Shown: positions 36,061 through 44,938 of the stretch, in pieces
Numbering within the stretch: the first letter of the stretch is position 1
Layout: every line of letters starts with the position of its first letter
Assembly (NCBI RefSeq): GCF_012939955.1
Contig: NZ_SPMY01000016.1
Coordinates: 43,584-107,583 of the forward strand
DNA from: Candidatus Accumulibacter phosphatis
GTDB taxonomy: Bacteria > Pseudomonadota > Gammaproteobacteria > Burkholderiales > Rhodocyclaceae
DNA: 64,000 nucleotides
Reading direction: 5' to 3'
Translations under genes and position numbers: made by a program
The notes under the pieces: generated by a model
The model's input: only the letters and a program-made list of their open reading frames with translations
Told to the model about the DNA's origin: nothing
Database searches by the model: none

Positions 36061-37289
36061 GGTTCGCTGCTACGGGTCGATTCGCGCTCGCCATGCGAAA
36101 TATCTTCCGCCATCGTACACGCACGCTGGCAACGTTGGCGGCGATCGGTCTCGGGGTCGCCAGCCTGATTGTTGCTGGCGGCTTCGTTCAAGACAGTTTC
36201 ATACAGCTCGGTGAGGCCACCATTCATTCGCAGACTGGGCACATACAGCTGACGCAAGAGGGATTTCGTGAAAGCCGGAGGCGCGCATCCGACTTGCACC
36301 TGATTTCCCAGCCAGAGCGTATCAAGAGCTTGCTTGCCGGAGAACCGGGAATCGAGCAGGTGGTTTCCCGGATAAACTTTTCTGGAATGTTGAATAATGG
36401 CAAACGCGACCTCGGCATCATAGGGGATGGTATCGAGCCCGACGGAGAGGCGAAAATCGGTAGCTTCTTGCGCTACATCGAAGGGCGCGCCCTCACCGAC
36501 AATGATCTCGATGGGATGGTCGTCGGAGAAGGCGTCGCGCGCACTCTGGACCTCCAAGTAGGAGATCGTGTCACCCTTGTCGCCAGCGTCGCACAAGGCG
36601 CCCTGAACACGCAGGACTTCCTGCTGGTCGGCGTCTTTCAGAGCTTTTCCAGAGAGTTCGACGCTCGATCGGTGCGCATTCCTCTGTCTGCGACACGCCA
36701 GCTGCTCGACACTGAAGGCGCACACGTGGTGGTCATAAGCCTCGAGCACACGCATGATACGCTGCGCGCCGTCAATGCCGTTCGGGAGAGGATGTCCGGA
36801 CAACAGCTTCAGGTCATGTCTTGGATGGAGCTTTCGGACTTCTACGAGAAAGCCGTCGAACTGTATGCCGCACAGTTTGGTGTGCTACGCCTGATCATAT
36901 TGGCAATGGTCCTGCTGAGCGTCGCGAATAGTATCAACATGACGCTCTTTGAGAGAACGCGAGAATTTGGAACACTGCAGGCGCTGGGCGACAGACCGGC
37001 ACGCGTATTTCAGCTGATCATTTTGGAAAGTACGCTGCTCGGCCTGCTTGGTGCCACCGTCGGTATGGCGCTCGGAGTGGTGTTAGCCTGGATCGTTTCA
37101 GCCATTGGCATCCCCATGCCCCCTCCCCCGAATTCCAACATCGGCTATACCGCTGTTATTCGCCTGAATCTTGATGACGTATTGAGTGCTGGTAGTGTCG
37201 GCCTTATTGCCACCTGCCTGGCGGCTATTATTCCCGCTCGCCGGGCATCACGCTGGCCTGTGGTTGACGCACTACGGCAGGGCGCATGA
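36057..37289 (+). CDS. FtsX-like ABC transporter permease
   Basis: Inner-membrane permease of 410 residues, paralogue of the gene before it: N-terminal helix (LATLAAIGLGVASLIVAGGF), MacB_PCD-like periplasmic domain, FtsX domain with three helices and FERTREFGTLQALGDRP. Start GTG 36057 overlaps the previous stop by four bases. No ATPase gene lies in this cluster, so the two permeases must borrow one from elsewhere (for example a LolD-like protein). Probably exports a lipid or glycolipid made by the following genes. Confidence 0.87.
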   Translation: MRFAATGRFALAMRNIFRHRTRTLATLAAIGLGVASLIVAGGFVQDSFIQLGEATIHSQTGHIQLTQEGFRESRRRASDLHLISQPERIKSLLAGEPGIEQVVSRINFSGMLNNGKRDLGIIGDGIEPDGEAKIGSFLRYIEGRALTDNDLDGMVVGEGVARTLDLQVGDRVTLVASVAQGALNTQDFLLVGVFQSFSREFDARSVRIPLSATRQLLDTEGAHVVVISLEHTHDTLRAVNAVRERMSGQQLQVMSWMELSDFYEKAVELYAAQFGVLRLIILAMVLLSVANSINMTLFERTREFGTLQALGDRPARVFQLIILESTLLGLLGATVGMALGVVLAWIVSAIGIPMPPPPNSNIGYTAVIRLNLDDVLSAGSVGLIATCLAAIIPARRASRWPVVDALRQGA

Positions 37290-37425
37290 CAAAGCGCTGG
37301 ACAATTCCTGCGAGTATGAGACCAAGGAACGGTGTTCGGGACAGAAGCGATACGCTCACCTTGACCATGGCGTCGGCAGCCTTGGCTCAGTGCACACCGT
37401 TTTCTCAGGACTCCGGGGGGCGCCA

Positions 37426-38640
37426 GTGAAGCCGCACAAGAAGCGTATTCTAATGTTCGCCGAAGCGGTAACCTTGGCGCATGTCGTTCGACCGCTCGCT
37501 TTGGCTTCCACTCTCAACCCCCTGGACTATGCGATTTGTATTGCCAAGGACGACCGCTACGACGCCTTGCTCGGTCGGCACCCTTTTGCCAGCCGCCAGA
37601 TCAGATCCATACCGACACAGGACTTCTTGCAGGCCCTCGCCAAGGGGAGCCCCGTCTATGATGTCGAAACCCTGGAACGTTATGTGCAGGAAGACTTGGA
37701 AGTCATGCACGAATTCGATCCCGACATCGTGATTGGGGACTTTCGCTTATCTCTTTCGGTAAGCTGTCGTCTGGCGAAAAAACCTTACATCGCCATCACC
37801 AATGCCTATTGGAGTCCCTATGCGCAACCCCGCTACACCGTGCCCGACCTACCCATGGTTGGATTATTCGGCAGCGGCGTAAGTCAACTCATTTTCGACA
37901 TCACCCGACCGCTAGCCTTCGCATACCATTGCCATCCGCTTAATCGCGTACGCCGCCGGCATGGGCTCCGCAGCCTCGGCCATGATCTCCGCCGGACCTA
38001 CACCGATGCCGATCACGTGCTCTATGCCGATCTGCCCGAATTGGTCACCACGCATGCCTTGCCGCCCAATCACCACTACATTGGGCCAGTCCTCTGGGAA
38101 CCCTCCATGGATCTCCCGGATTGGTGGCACACTATTCCCCTGGACGAAAAGACGCTGTTCATCAGCCTGGGCAGTTCCGGTCCGGTGGCGTATCTACCCG
38201 AAATTCTCGCCGGCTTATCGAGCCTTCCGGTCCACCTGCTGGTGGCTACTGCGGGGCGAATGCCCATCGACAGGGTATATGGAGAACGACTCCATGTGGC
38301 GAATTACCTCCCCGCAGCCCAGGCCATCGCCCGGTCCGATCTGGTGATCTGTAATGGCGGCAGTCCGACCAGCTATCTTGCTCTCGCGGCGGGTCGTCCG
38401 GTCCTTGGGATTCCCGGCAATCTCGACCAGTTCCTCAACATGCGTTACCTGCAAGACTACGGCGCAGGTATGATGGTACGCAGTGAACAGGCCTCGGCAA
38501 CCGCGCTGGCAGGCTTGGTCATGGCCATGCTGGCAGACGAGAGCCCCTATTGCAGGTCCGCACGACAGATTCAGACACTGTGCTCAAAACGCCGGGTCGA
38601 AGAAAGCTTCCCCGCTCTGCTTGCCAGCCTCCTGTCCTAG
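37426..38640 (+). CDS. Glycosyltransferase, UGT/MGT-like (GT1/GT28)
   Basis: Cytosolic GT-B glycosyltransferase of 404 residues. The acceptor half has VTLAHVVRPLALASTL and HEFDPDIVIGDFR; the donor half has LFISLGSSGPV and the NDP-sugar pocket VICNGGSPTSYLALAAGRPVLGIP with NLDQFLNM. Similar to macrolide and glycolipid transferases. GTG 37426 starts it, preceded by a G-rich stretch that is a weak ribosome site; ATG 37453 is the alternative. Third gene of the accessory cluster. Confidence 0.8.
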   Translation: MKPHKKRILMFAEAVTLAHVVRPLALASTLNPLDYAICIAKDDRYDALLGRHPFASRQIRSIPTQDFLQALAKGSPVYDVETLERYVQEDLEVMHEFDPDIVIGDFRLSLSVSCRLAKKPYIAITNAYWSPYAQPRYTVPDLPMVGLFGSGVSQLIFDITRPLAFAYHCHPLNRVRRRHGLRSLGHDLRRTYTDADHVLYADLPELVTTHALPPNHHYIGPVLWEPSMDLPDWWHTIPLDEKTLFISLGSSGPVAYLPEILAGLSSLPVHLLVATAGRMPIDRVYGERLHVANYLPAAQAIARSDLVICNGGSPTSYLALAAGRPVLGIPGNLDQFLNMRYLQDYGAGMMVRSEQASATALAGLVMAMLADESPYCRSARQIQTLCSKRRVEESFPALLASLLS

Positions 38641-38660
38641 CAATGAGAGGCGCCTCAGCA

Positions 38661-40262
38661 ATGAACCCAACCGATCAAACGTGGGACGTGGTTATTGTCG
38701 GCACCGGCATGGGCGGGGCGACGCTGGGCTACGCACTAGCCAAGGCGGGTTTGAGCGTACTGTTCTGCGAACGAGGGCGATCGTACCCAGGGAGCGGGGC
38801 GAAGAACAGTCTCTGCGGAGACTATCCCGAGACTTTCGCCGACGACCCGTGGCATGATCAGGTCGAGTTCAAGGACATTCTCAGGCGTGGAGGCCGTCAC
38901 GACGAGGAGATTCTTGACCGTTCCGATCGCCGCAGCAAGCCATTCATCCCGTTTATCGGCTCGGGAATCGGGGGCTCCAGCGCACTTTACGGTATGGCGC
39001 TGGAGCGCTTCTTCCCCGCCGACTTCGTCCCGCGCCGGAATCACCCGGGCGCATACGGAACCGACCTGCCCGAGTCCTGGCCCATTTCTTATCAGGACCT
39101 CGAACCTTACTACGCTCGAGCCGAGGCCCTCTACCGCGTACGAGGAGAAGCAGATCCGCTGCGCAACGAAGCGCCCGGTCAGTTGCTGACGCCTAGCCCG
39201 ATGCCTGGCGGCCAACAGGAGTTGTTCGATTTTCTTGCGGGCCGTGGCCTGCATCCCTACCGGCTACATATGGCCTGTGAATATGTTGCCACTTGCCAAC
39301 TCTGTCAAGGTTACCTGTGCAAGCAAGGCTGCAAGAACGATAGTGCACGCATCTGCCTTGAACCCGCGCTTACCCAATACGGTGCGACCTTGTTGGATGA
39401 ATGCCAGATCGTTTCGCTGCAGGCCTCGGACACCCGGGTCACAGGCGTAAACTGTATCCGCAAGGGTCGACAGTTTTCTGTTCAAGGAAAAATGGTGGTA
39501 CTCGCGGCAGGTGCCCTGCACACCCCCGCCATCCTGCTTGCTTCAAAATCATCGCAGTGGCCGCTCGGCTTGGCAAACACCTCCGGATTTGTTGGCAGAT
39601 GCATGATGCGCCACTACGTTGATCTTTATGTCATGAAGCGGAATCGCTCCGATGGCAACGCGGACAAGACGATCGCCTTTAACGACTTCTATCAAATGGG
39701 GGACGAGAAGCTGGGCTCGGTGCAGTCTTTTGGCCAACTGCCTCCGGCGGCCCTGCTGGCTGAAAACCTCTGCAGCGATATTCGCAACGGTCCGGCACCA
39801 TGGTTGCTAGGGCCGTTCAACCTGCTCAAGCCTCTCGTAACGGCGTTTCTTCACCGTCTCTCGGAACGCGGCGTAGTGTTGGCCAGCCTCATGGAGGACT
39901 TGCCCTATTACGAAAACCACGTCTCACTGGAGGAGGGCCAACTGGCGTTTCAATACCGCATCCGCCCCTATGACAAGGAGCGGATCAAGGCCATGCGGGC
40001 GCTCCTGCGGAATACCCTGGGCCCCCGCCGACCGATGCTGATCAAGCAGGCGGAGAATAATGAACGGATCGCACATGTGTGCGGCACCTGTCGCATGGGG
40101 ACGGACAAGGCCGATAGCGTTCTTGACCCGGACTGCCGGGCGCATGATATCGACAACCTATATATCGTTGACGCCTCGTTTTTCCCAAGTAGCGGCGGAA
40201 GCAATCCCGCGCTGACGATTGCCGCCAACGCCTTGCGGGTCGCTGAGCGAATCCTTGCGTAA
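38661..40262 (+). CDS. GMC family FAD-dependent oxidoreductase
   Basis: Flavoprotein oxidoreductase of 533 residues. FAD-binding VVIVGTGMGGATLGYALAKAG-type start (GxGxxG, residues 12-17), GSGIGGSSALYGMALERF, and the C-terminal GMC block VCGTCRMGTDKA, IVDASFFPSSGGSNPA and LTIAANALRVAE are visible. A cysteine cluster CQLCQGYLCKQGC near residues 213-225 matches GMC enzymes that oxidise long-chain alcohols or sugars. Start ATG 38661 with GAGAGG 10 bases upstream; ATG 38643 possible. 20 bases after the glycosyltransferase. Confidence 0.85.
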   Translation: MNPTDQTWDVVIVGTGMGGATLGYALAKAGLSVLFCERGRSYPGSGAKNSLCGDYPETFADDPWHDQVEFKDILRRGGRHDEEILDRSDRRSKPFIPFIGSGIGGSSALYGMALERFFPADFVPRRNHPGAYGTDLPESWPISYQDLEPYYARAEALYRVRGEADPLRNEAPGQLLTPSPMPGGQQELFDFLAGRGLHPYRLHMACEYVATCQLCQGYLCKQGCKNDSARICLEPALTQYGATLLDECQIVSLQASDTRVTGVNCIRKGRQFSVQGKMVVLAAGALHTPAILLASKSSQWPLGLANTSGFVGRCMMRHYVDLYVMKRNRSDGNADKTIAFNDFYQMGDEKLGSVQSFGQLPPAALLAENLCSDIRNGPAPWLLGPFNLLKPLVTAFLHRLSERGVVLASLMEDLPYYENHVSLEEGQLAFQYRIRPYDKERIKAMRALLRNTLGPRRPMLIKQAENNERIAHVCGTCRMGTDKADSVLDPDCRAHDIDNLYIVDASFFPSSGGSNPALTIAANALRVAERILA

Positions 40263-40304
40263 GCTTCACCACGAGCATCGAACATGCCAATGAAGGATCG
40301 ACAA

Positions 40305-41189
40305 ATGCCATCTGACACACCCGCTATTGCATGTGCCCTCTGTGGTCATGTTGCCGAACCCCTGCTAACAAGGGAATATGGTAGCGTCAGGGGAAATACC
40401 GCGCGTTTCCTGGAACGGCTATTCCGACTATGGAAATGCCCGCAGTGCCTCACCCTCCACAGCCTGGATGCGGTGGATATGGTCGACATCTATCGCGACT
40501 ATCCTCCCAACAAGCGACGTCTGGACGTCTTCGCCAGGGGCACCCTGAACAATCTGTTAAGCCGTCTCACGGAGGCTGGTCTTAGCAAGGATGCGGCAAT
40601 TCTGGACTACGGCTGTGGTAACGGTATTTTCCTTGAGTTCTTAGAGCGGCGCGGTTACCGAAAGCTGACTGGATACGACCCATACGTAAGGGAATTCTCG
40701 CGGCCGCCCACAGGGCAGTTCGACTGCGTGCTGGCAAACGACGTCATCGAGCATGTGGACGACCCGCGCGCGATGCTGGCGGATTGTGTCCGCCATGTGC
40801 GACCAGGAGGGCTACTCTATGTCGGCACCGCTGATTCGGAGCCGGTGGACATGAGCAATCTGGCGCCCCACCTGATGCGACTGCACCAACCTTTTCACCG
40901 TGTGATCCTTACCGAACAGGGACTACAGCAGCTCGCTGCCGAAACAGGCATGAATCTGGTGCGCAACTGGCGACGGTCCTACATGGATACCCTCATTCCT
41001 TTTGCCAATTACCGTTTCCTTGATGAATTCAACGCGGCGCTAGACCACAACATGGACCGGGCCATGGCTCCGGACGCGGCAAGAGTTTTGCTGAGACGAC
41101 CGAGCCTCATCTTTTACGCTTTTTTCGGCTATTTCGCCCCTTCCGCATGCGAGCCAGCGGTGCTCCTGCGCCAGCCCGCGCCTGATTGA
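40305..41189 (+). CDS. Class I SAM methyltransferase with N-terminal zinc ribbon
   Basis: Methyltransferase of 294 residues. An N-terminal CALCG...CPQC pair suggests a small zinc ribbon, as in O-methyltransferases of natural product and glycan pathways. The SAM site is ILDYGCGNGIFLEFLE, followed by LANDVIEHVDDPRAML and the GGLLYVGT strand. ATG 40305 has AAGGA seven bases upstream; ATG 40284 is an alternative. Lies between the GMC oxidoreductase and a second methyltransferase. Confidence 0.82.
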   Translation: MPSDTPAIACALCGHVAEPLLTREYGSVRGNTARFLERLFRLWKCPQCLTLHSLDAVDMVDIYRDYPPNKRRLDVFARGTLNNLLSRLTEAGLSKDAAILDYGCGNGIFLEFLERRGYRKLTGYDPYVREFSRPPTGQFDCVLANDVIEHVDDPRAMLADCVRHVRPGGLLYVGTADSEPVDMSNLAPHLMRLHQPFHRVILTEQGLQQLAAETGMNLVRNWRRSYMDTLIPFANYRFLDEFNAALDHNMDRAMAPDAARVLLRRPSLIFYAFFGYFAPSACEPAVLLRQPAPD

Positions 41190-41199
41190 GGAATTACCC

Positions 41200-41850
41200 A
41201 TGAAGATGAACAGCGTCGAGAAGTTCCTGATGAACAACCCGATCCGGGCGGCCTTTCAGCGCCAATACGAGGCCCCTCTCTTGGAAAAACTGGGCGGCCG
41301 CACCGACGGACTAGTGGTCCTGGAGGTGGGTTGCGGCCGCGGCGTAGGCACGGAGGAGATCCTGGAACGCTTCGCTGCCAAAGAAGTCCACGCCCTCGAC
41401 GTGGATCCTGACATGATCAAGCTGGCCCGCAAGAGGCTAGCCGGCTATCCCAGCGACCGCCTGCGCTTGTCGTTGGGCGACGTGACCCAACTTGATGTCG
41501 AGGATGCCACCTATGATGCCGTTTTTGACTTCGCTATCCTGCACCATGTCCCGGTCTGGCAGGATGGCGTGGCCGAAATCCGCAGGGTACTGAAACCCGG
41601 GGGCCGTTTTTATTTTCAGGAGGTGACCCGCCACTTCCTGGACAAGTGGTTCGCTCGAACCTTCCTGGAGCATCCTGCCGAGAACCGTTTCAGCACACAG
41701 GAATTTATCGCGGAACTGGAGCGACAGCGTTTTTGCGTCGGGAACAACTGGGTCGGAGAAGGGGGGAGGCGACTACGTGTACGGTGTCGGGTGCTGCACA
41801 TGACTTTCCACAGCCACACGGAAGGGCTCGCATGCATCTGGAGGATCTGA
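41200..41850 (+). CDS. Class I SAM methyltransferase, probable frameshift at its end
   Basis: Methyltransferase of 216 residues in the open frame. SAM motif VVLEVGCGRGVGTEE, acidic loop ALDVDPDMI, DVTQLDVEDATYDAVFDFAILHH and the LKPGGRFYFQEV strand are clear. The last 28 residues are odd for the family. One G less in the G6 run at 41761-41766 gives GDYVYGVGCCT and a stop at 41803, before the next ATG, which fits both the family and the operon better. Substrate unknown; seven bases after the previous gene. Confidence 0.8.
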   Translation: MKMNSVEKFLMNNPIRAAFQRQYEAPLLEKLGGRTDGLVVLEVGCGRGVGTEEILERFAAKEVHALDVDPDMIKLARKRLAGYPSDRLRLSLGDVTQLDVEDATYDAVFDFAILHHVPVWQDGVAEIRRVLKPGGRFYFQEVTRHFLDKWFARTFLEHPAENRFSTQEFIAELERQRFCVGNNWVGEGGRRLRVRCRVLHMTFHSHTEGLACIWRI

Positions 41851-42623
41851 AAGGGGACTGGGCCCTGGTAACCGGCGCCTCATCGGGAATTGGCCAGGAG
41901 TTCGCCCTGCAACTGGCGGCTGCCGGGGTTAACCTGGTATTGGTCGCGCGGCGCGCCGATCGGCTGAAATCCCTCGCCACAAACCTGCGTGCGCGACACG
42001 GCATCGAGGCCTTGGATCTACCCATCGATCTCGCGCAAGCAATGGCTGCGGAAGAACTGCACCAGCTTTTGCAGCGGCAGGGGATCAAGATCCGGCTTCT
42101 TGTAAACAATGCCGCCCTCGGCCATTGGGCACCCTTCGAAACCGGTACGACACAGGCCTACGAAGCGCTGATCCGGGTTAACGCCCTGGCCGTCGTCAAT
42201 CTATGTCACAACTTCCTGCACGACCTGGCTTCACATCACGATAGCGCGATCATCAACGTCTCCTCGCCGGCCGCTTATCAACCGGTCCCGTTCCTGGCCG
42301 TCTATGCAGCGAGCAAGGCCTTCGTGCACAACTTCAGTCAGGCCCTGCACGAAGAGTGGCGCAAGCACGGGGTGCTGGTGCAGACCCTGCTCCCCGGTCC
42401 AACGCCAACCGAATTGCCAGGCGCACAGGCAGGTACTCGTGGAAAAGGCATTGGCACGACAGTAGGGGCCTCCTATCCGGTACGCCTATCGCTGCCACAT
42501 CTCGCGAAGGCGACAGCAGTGGTGACCGCCGCCCGTGGCACGCTGTGGCAACGGCTATTTGCTTTGCTCCCTGCCAAATTCGTGATTCGACAGGTCAGCC
42601 GGATGTTTTCCCCCGGCAGCTAA
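41832..42623 (+). CDS. Short-chain dehydrogenase/reductase
   Basis: Classical SDR of 263 residues. NAD(P) loop VTGASSGIGQEFALQLAAAG, ARRADRL (suggests NADP), LVNNAALG, catalytic Ser in INVSSPAAY and YAASKAF (Tyr-x3-Lys). The C-terminus is hydrophobic and basic, as in 3-ketoacyl or ketosphinganine-type reductases acting on lipids. ATG 41832 with GAAGGG five bases upstream. Last gene of the accessory cluster. Confidence 0.88.
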   Translation: MHLEDLKGDWALVTGASSGIGQEFALQLAAAGVNLVLVARRADRLKSLATNLRARHGIEALDLPIDLAQAMAAEELHQLLQRQGIKIRLLVNNAALGHWAPFETGTTQAYEALIRVNALAVVNLCHNFLHDLASHHDSAIINVSSPAAYQPVPFLAVYAASKAFVHNFSQALHEEWRKHGVLVQTLLPGPTPTELPGAQAGTRGKGIGTTVGASYPVRLSLPHLAKATAVVTAARGTLWQRLFALLPAKFVIRQVSRMFSPGS

Positions 42624-42747
42624 GCACTAAGCACGGAGAAAACCGCGCCCTTGCGAACATGCCCGTCAGTTTGACGAGGCGCGGCAGCAGATCGACTTAC
42701 GACGGTGACTTGCACCCGCAAGAGTGCGCCCATGCTGGGCGCACCAC

Positions 42748-42775
42748 AAAAAAAACCCGACCTCGCGGTCGGGTT
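42748..42775 (-). terminator. Rho-independent terminator of the PEP-CTERM gene
   Basis: On the minus strand AACCCGACC, loop GCGA, GGTCGGGTT followed by eight T. A 9-bp perfect stem about 35 bases after the stop of the PEP-CTERM gene; may also stop the convergent SDR transcript. Confidence 0.88.
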
Positions 42776-42809
42776 CCGGGGTTGCCAAGTATTGGCGAAC
42801 TCCGTGCTG

Positions 42810-43790
42810 TCAGGCCTGGCGGCGGCGCGTAGCGCCAAGACCCAGCAGCCCAAGTCCAAGGAGCACGAGGCTCGCGGGTTCCGGTACATCCATTGGGACA
42901 GTGAACTCGCTCTGGCCATCGACTTTAAGCAGCAGGTCGCAAGTGGTGGCGCCAGGCGTGCAGGGAACCACGGCATAGCTGGGATACATAGGGTCCCCAC
43001 CAACATGAAAACCAATCGTCGACGAAGTACCGGACGGGTAGTTGAGGTTGCTTTGGAACTCAGAGTCCCAGATGAAATCAAGCAGGCCCTGGAAATAGTT
43101 CTCGTCGACAAAGTCACCGAAAGCCAAGTCCTTGGCGGCATGTATCTTGGCCGACCCTTGCCCGGTACCCGCCCCTGGGCCTGCGGTCGTCGCAAGGAAA
43201 CTGCTCAGCGTCGCGAAGCCCGGAACACCGGTATCCACGGTCATGCGCAGGACTTCCAGGCCGTCATCGAAACCGGTGCCTGTTGCGGTACTAGCATTAA
43301 GGCCGCCGCCCGCCGCCGAATCGTAGTAGATCGAAATGGAACTGTGCAGAGACGTATCAAGCCCAAAAGATGCGAAGTAGCCGACGTCTGGATCGCCTGG
43401 AGCGCCTGGAATCGCAGTAAGGGTATCCACGACCTCGTTGATCGTGGCAACCAGCGTGAATTCGAAGCTGCTAGGCGAGGCCCAGACACCATTGGAGCTG
43501 GTGTCAAGACCCGCAACAGGAGTACCGGTCGGGTTCACGTTAACCAGGTTGGACTGGTAAAGGAACTGGAATTTCTGGCCCGGCAGCAAGGCGGGGACGT
43601 TCCCGAAGGGACCGCGGCCCTTGGCGACGCCGCTACCCTGCTCGTTCCAGTCAAGGCTGGTCTGGTTCAGGGCCAGATTTCCGGGCACACCGTTACCCCA
43701 GTTGAAATTGGTTTGCCCAGCATGGGCGCTGCCGGCCAGACTCAGTCCAGAGACAACCAGAGCCGACAGAAGAGATTTCTTAAATTTCAT
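42810..43790 (-). CDS. PEP-CTERM sorting domain protein
   Basis: Exported protein of 326 residues. Signal peptide KSLLSALVVSGLSLAGSAHA; C-terminal sorting signal VPEPASLVLLGLGLLGLG then RRR, recognised by exosortase, which anchors or releases the protein at the outer surface in extracellular-polymer producers. The body is Gly/Ser/Thr-rich with no enzymatic motif. Good TTGGAGG before ATG 43790, terminator at 42748-42775, and a sigma-54 promoter at 43858-43873. Likely a matrix or floc protein. Confidence 0.88.
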   Translation of the reverse strand: MKFKKSLLSALVVSGLSLAGSAHAGQTNFNWGNGVPGNLALNQTSLDWNEQGSGVAKGRGPFGNVPALLPGQKFQFLYQSNLVNVNPTGTPVAGLDTSSNGVWASPSSFEFTLVATINEVVDTLTAIPGAPGDPDVGYFASFGLDTSLHSSISIYYDSAAGGGLNASTATGTGFDDGLEVLRMTVDTGVPGFATLSSFLATTAGPGAGTGQGSAKIHAAKDLAFGDFVDENYFQGLLDFIWDSEFQSNLNYPSGTSSTIGFHVGGDPMYPSYAVVPCTPGATTCDLLLKVDGQSEFTVPMDVPEPASLVLLGLGLLGLGATRRRQA

Positions 43791-43857
43791 ATTTACCTCC
43801 AAGGGACTTATCGTGTTAATCGTGTGGTGCCACTAACGCTGCACCTGTCAAGAACAA

Positions 43858-43873
43858 AGCAATCTCCATGCCA
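43858..43873 (-). promoter_or_regulatory. Sigma-54 (RpoN) promoter of the PEP-CTERM gene
   Basis: Minus strand TGGCATGGAGATTGCT: GG and GC elements exactly 10 bases apart, as required for the -24/-12 promoter. It lies about 70 bases before the start codon. PEP-CTERM genes in floc-formers are known to be RpoN- and PrsK/PrsR-dependent. Confidence 0.75.
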
Positions 43874-44078
43874 GTCTTTTTTTTTTCTTTTAGGTCAATC
43901 ACTTACACAAAGACAACCCAGACACTCTTACAAAAGTGTAAAAAAATACCGACAGTGGAAACTAGTGCAGGAGCCATAGAACGTTCGCTGGCAGCCGCGT
44001 CGTTCAGCCGTGCTGGCGCAGTGTCTCTCCCATGCCTCGATCTAGCCAACATCTGATCGATACGGCAGGGACGCGCTC

Positions 44079-44938
44079 GTGGAGGACCGAGCAATACCGA
44101 CAACATCGATTGTGCTTGATGCTGAAGGCGCACGCAAGCCAGTCCGCGGCGATTCCAGACCGCTTGCGCGCGCAGATCATCCTGCCGGCCTCCGCAGACC
44201 AGAAACCGGAAACCATCGGCGCCGCATTGAGTGTGACGCGGGTGAGCATGGATCATCACTGGTGCCGGCGCGTTGCGCAACAGCGACCTGCTCGCCTGCC
44301 AGATGCCGCCGACCGGGGCCGGAAGCCAAATGTACCCACGCTGGCAGTCGGGCAGTTGATCGAGACCGCTGCCCGCAAACGGTGGGACGCAGGAGCTGCC
44401 GCGGCATGGCTGCCGGCACCGGCAAGAAAACTTCTGGGTAACGGCACCCTCACGCCATTCACCGAACTCTCTGGAAGGCGAACTGATCACGATCAATGGC
44501 GAGCGGCAGCTGCATCATGGAACGTTTGCCCTTCCGCAAGAAAATCGACCGTGAAACCTCCAAAGAATTGCCCATCCGCTTGGTCGGCAACAACCATGCG
44601 AGCGATAAGCATGCTGAGGTAAAGGCCTGGCTGCAGGCGCATCCAATCCACACGTTCACGCGCACTTCGCACGGACCTCATCGTCCGGGCTCGATCTGAC
44701 GGAACGATTCTTCGGCGACGTTTCAATGCGCGGCACTGCCGATCGCTTTGCTTCCGTCAAGGAACTGGCGAACACCATCACCAGTTTTCTGACGGAGCGC
44801 AGCGACCATCCGACGCGATACGTCTGGCGTCTGGCGTGCCAGCGGCGAGGGATCCAGCGCGCCCGCGAAGCGATCGGCGCGCCACCGGCACCGACCGCAG
44901 CCCAACAAGTACGTAGCTTTTTTTTTGAGGCACTCTAG
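44079..44938 (+). pseudogene. Degraded IS630-type transposase
   Basis: Pieces of one transposase appear in shifting frames: an N-terminal helix-turn-helix part with IVLDAEGARKPVRGD, a middle part KPNVPTLAVGQLIETA, and near the end HFARTSSSGLDLTERFFGDV followed by SVKELANTITSFLTERSDHPTRYVW. The last two are the DDE-family stretch and C-terminus (TxxSxLNxVERFF type) of IS630 elements. Many stops and frame changes show it is dead. It separates the two PEP-CTERM genes. Terminal repeats were not identified. Confidence 0.68.

Noticed and set aside
35703..36803. Minus-strand open frame of 366 codons
   Set aside because: Antisense to the FtsX-like permeases, which show conserved membrane and signature motifs.
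42705..43979. Plus-strand open frame of 424 codons
   Set aside because: Antisense to the PEP-CTERM gene, which has a signal peptide, sorting signal, ribosome site, promoter and terminator on the other strand.
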